Part shown: in pieces, positions 24,830-26,389 of the stretch | How the letters are laid out: each line of letters starts with the position of its first letter | Position numbering within the stretch: position 1 is the first letter of the stretch | Origin: CALLVY01 sp937899855 | GTDB lineage: Bacteria; Bacteroidota; Bacteroidia; Chitinophagales; Saprospiraceae | Direction of reading: 5' to 3' | DNA length: 26,389 nt | Assembly: GCA_039820405.1 (NCBI GenBank) | Contig: JBCBQC010000091.1 | Span: 1-26,389 of the forward strand | Made by a program: the position numbers and the translations under genes | Notes under the pieces: model-generated | Databases searched by the model: none | Told to the model about the DNA's origin: nothing | The model's input: only the letters and a program-made list of their open reading frames with translations

Positions 24830-25486
24830 TCATAATCGCTGGTAAAGATCGTCGTGATAGTGGGTGATTCGACACAAGCAGCGTCCGAAAACGGGCTTGG
24901 TCAACTTCCACTGCAGGACGCTTCCACCACGGGCCATGGGATACATCAAGTCGTTGACGGTCCGCCCCTGGTTATCCAGTTGGACTTCGTACAAGTCCTG
25001 GACCGCTGCGTAATTTTTTTCCACCTGCCGGATCACCCTCGGCTGATGCGAATAATTTCGCTTGACCATGGATAGAAATTCCCGGGGACTCAGGCTATTG
25101 CGGATCATCTCGTCGAGCACCATAAAGTCCTCCGCCGAAAAATACTTGCGCATCGCCTCGAAGTGTGATTCTACCGGTACCACCTTGATGAGCCGCTTGC
25201 GACGCAGCATTTGCAGGTCTTCTCGGCGTCTGGTGCGCGTATTGATCTGTTGGCCCAGGGGAGACTTTAGAAAGCGGTCACCGGGAAATACCGTCGTCGC
25301 CGCTCGCTCAAAACCATCGACCCCATTGGGCGAATAAAAGGTGTAAAAGTCAGCCCCCTGACGCAGCCGACCCCGTTCGTAACCCAGCAGGCCTTCGATG
25401 CGCTCCAGGTTGTAACCAACCAGGGATTTTTCCAAGGTAAAGTAACCCGCGATCCGGTATTGCAAATCCAAGTTGTACTGAATCAT
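24830..25486 (-). CDS. Unrecognised 218-aa protein upstream of tssF
   Basis: Counted from MIQYNLDLQYRIAGYFTLEK, this is 218 aa; the open frame upstream runs back into the ankyrin gene and is discarded because this start gives a spaced, tidy junction (16 bases after the ankyrin stop). No signal peptide or membrane segment is seen. Distinct segments are RLRQGADFYTFYSPN, TTVFPGDRFLKSPLGQQ, and a helical middle with many Arg/Lys. The ending FGRCLCRITHYHDDLYQRL is rich in His and Cys. I do not recognise it as TssE (no gp25-like segment), TssO, TssP or TssQ. Position suggests either an accessory baseplate protein or a cargo/adaptor; this is inference. Confidence 0.8.
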   Translation of the reverse strand: MIQYNLDLQYRIAGYFTLEKSLVGYNLERIEGLLGYERGRLRQGADFYTFYSPNGVDGFERAATTVFPGDRFLKSPLGQQINTRTRRREDLQMLRRKRLIKVVPVESHFEAMRKYFSAEDFMVLDEMIRNSLSPREFLSMVKRNYSHQPRVIRQVEKNYAAVQDLYEVQLDNQGRTVNDLMYPMARGGSVLQWKLTKPVFGRCLCRITHYHDDLYQRL

Positions 25487-25502
25487 AAATGAGTCGTTTC
25501 TA

Positions 25503-26204
25503 CTATTTTTGAAGCCAGGGCTGAGGCACCGGAAATTCGACGCCCTTCGCAATGAGCAATTCCTCCACCTTGGCCCGCCACTTTTCGGTCGCTTCGTTGA
25601 GCCTGCCGCGTTCCTCCTGTACCTCCAGCGCCACACTCCCCCCTACACCATCTCCGATGGTAAAATCCGCCCCCCGCTCGATGAGGTGGGCCACCTGCTC
25701 AAATAGTTTGAGCACCGCACAGAAGTGGACGAGGGTATTATTGGTTTGTCCGTCCACCGCGTCGATATCCGCCTCCCGATCCAGGAGCGCGCGCATGCGG
25801 TCGAACCGACGGGCGTACACCGCTTTAAACGTAGCGGGTGTCCCCTTCATGGTCCCGCTGGGGTTGGCGCCGTGTCGCAGGAGGAGGTGAAAATTTTCGT
25901 CGACCGCCCCACCCGCCGCCATCGCAATGGCAAATACCGCTTCTTCTCCTTCCCCCATCGCTACGTTGGGATCGGCACCGGCTCGCAACAGTTGCTCCAG
26001 CGCCTGCGGATCGCGGTGGGCCAGGGCCCAAAACAGCAGGGTCATTCCGTCCTTCCCGGCCGCGTTCAAATCAAGGCCCTCCGCCCGCCGCACCAACTGG
26101 GGGATGTCGGCCGCGCGTTTGGCGCGAATCGCCTGGGCCAGCTCCAATTGCGGGCTGGCGAAAACGTCGATGGGGTTGTATTTGTAAATCGGATTACTAT
26201 TCAC
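25503..26204 (-). CDS. Ankyrin-repeat protein, 5' end uncertain
   Basis: From a GTG at 26204 (VNSNPIYKYNPIDVFASPQL) this gives 233 aa. About five ankyrin repeats are visible: KDGMTLLFWALAHRDPQALE, QLLRAGADPNV, HLLLRHGANPSG, RALLDREADIDAVDGQT and HLIERGADFTIGD. Ankyrin repeats bind proteins. In a T6SS locus such genes are candidate immunity or chaperone proteins, which is only inferred. No signal peptide is seen. However, a gene starting on the opposite strand at 26299 carries a signal peptide directly before an almost identical NSNPIY segment, so this copy may have lost its 5' end. The open frame upstream of the GTG is the reverse of that second gene and looks non-coding. Confidence 0.78.
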   Translation of the reverse strand: MNSNPIYKYNPIDVFASPQLELAQAIRAKRAADIPQLVRRAEGLDLNAAGKDGMTLLFWALAHRDPQALEQLLRAGADPNVAMGEGEEAVFAIAMAAGGAVDENFHLLLRHGANPSGTMKGTPATFKAVYARRFDRMRALLDREADIDAVDGQTNNTLVHFCAVLKLFEQVAHLIERGADFTIGDGVGGSVALEVQEERGRLNEATEKWRAKVEELLIAKGVEFPVPQPWLQK

Positions 26205-26386
26205 CAACCCAGCACGGTATCCAAACGATGGTGGACTTACTGGACCAACAGACCCGCGATGACCTCGGTGCCTTGCAAGAAGCCTTTGGCTGTTCCTGAT
26301 GTGGCAGCGAATCAAATACAGCATTGGCCTGCTACTGGCCCTCCTCACTTTTAACAAATGTGGCTTGATGAACAGTAATCCGATCT
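26190..26386. repeat. Imperfect inverted repeat of paralogous gene starts
   Basis: The minus-strand bases from about 26213 down to 26190 and the plus-strand bases from about 26350 to 26386 both encode GL-(V/M)-NSNPIY. The arms share most bases over roughly 27 positions and differ mainly at third codon positions. The spacer holds the short plus-strand ORF and the signal-peptide region of the second gene. It reads as two homologous genes placed head to head. Confidence 0.55.
26228..26299 (+). other. Short plus-strand ORF or C-terminal gene remnant
   Basis: A plus-strand frame reads MVDLLDQQTRDDLGALQEAF, then GCS and a TGA stop at 26297-26299, which overlaps the ATG of the next gene (TGATG). 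The residue composition and the overlap look like the end of a real upstream gene. As it begins at 26228, next to the 5' end of the ankyrin gene on the other strand, it may be a small gene or a remnant cut at a rearrangement point. Confidence 0.35.
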
Positions 26387-26389
26387 ACA
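26299..26389 (+). CDS. Start of a second ankyrin-type (lipo)protein gene, cut by window end
   Basis: From the ATG at 26299 the frame encodes MWQRIKYSIGLLLALLTFNK, then CGLMNSNPIY, and runs off the window. The N-terminus is signal-peptide-like, with a Cys near a plausible but non-canonical lipobox position (FNKC). The NSNPIY end repeats the start of the minus-strand ankyrin protein, with synonymous changes at base level (AAC for AAT, ATC for ATT), which indicates a diverged paralogue and not an exact fold-back. Ankyrin identity of the rest is therefore inferred. Confidence 0.5.
   Translation, partial: MWQRIKYSIGLLLALLTFNKCGLMNSNPIY

Noticed and set aside
1..26389. tRNA, rRNA, insertion sequences or riboswitches
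   Set aside because: No cloverleaf or rRNA-like segments, no transposase genes and no terminal repeats were recognised; nearly all bases lie in coding genes.

Overview
The window reads as a chromosomal segment of a Bacteroidota bacterium, most likely from the Saprospiria (Lewinella/Saprospiraceae-like). Evidence: a Por/T9SS C-terminal sorting domain, lipoproteins with Bacteroidota-type signal peptides, TAnnTTTG-like -7 promoter elements, no visible Shine-Dalgarno sequences, a fairly GC-rich base composition, and a type VI secretion baseplate of the Bacteroidota-specific subtype (T6SSiii). The genus is an inference.

Left part (1-5.4 kb) is ordinary chromosome. It holds the 3' end of polyphosphate kinase 1 (+), an unrecognised 226-aa protein (-), a two-gene unit of a PKHD-type 2-oxoglutarate/Fe(II) oxygenase and an S41 peptidase (+), a small lipoprotein (-), and a DUF5996-like protein (+). 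The last two diverge from a shared 107-base spacer containing two opposed -7-like elements.

From about 26.2 kb down to 5.4 kb, 16 genes run on the minus strand with gaps of at most 68 bases and several touching or overlapping ends, so they look like one long operon. In transcription order: an ankyrin-repeat protein, an unknown 218-aa protein, TssF, TssG, TssN, TssK, a zinc-ribbon/FHA protein, a PP2C phosphatase with a membrane anchor, a membrane-anchored Ser/Thr kinase, a Pro-rich lipoprotein with an Ig-like domain, a large multi-Ig/PKD protein with a T9SS sorting domain, an outer-membrane beta-barrel-like protein, a TssR-type VWA protein, an ABC ATPase, a MacB/FtsX-like permease, and a Cys-rich lipoprotein.

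The most interesting reading is a T6SSiii baseplate locus combined with (a) a kinase/phosphatase/FHA switch analogous to the threonine phosphorylation pathway of proteobacterial T6SS, and (b) a set of envelope proteins (inner-membrane kinase, lipoprotein, T9SS-exported surface protein, outer-membrane barrel, TssR) that might supply the envelope anchoring otherwise given by TssJLM, which T6SSiii lacks. Sheath (TssB/C), Hcp, VgrG, TssE and the ClpV-type ATPase are not in the window. At the right edge a second, diverged ankyrin-type gene start on the plus strand faces the minus-strand one, which suggests a duplicated or rearranged cassette array or an assembly junction.
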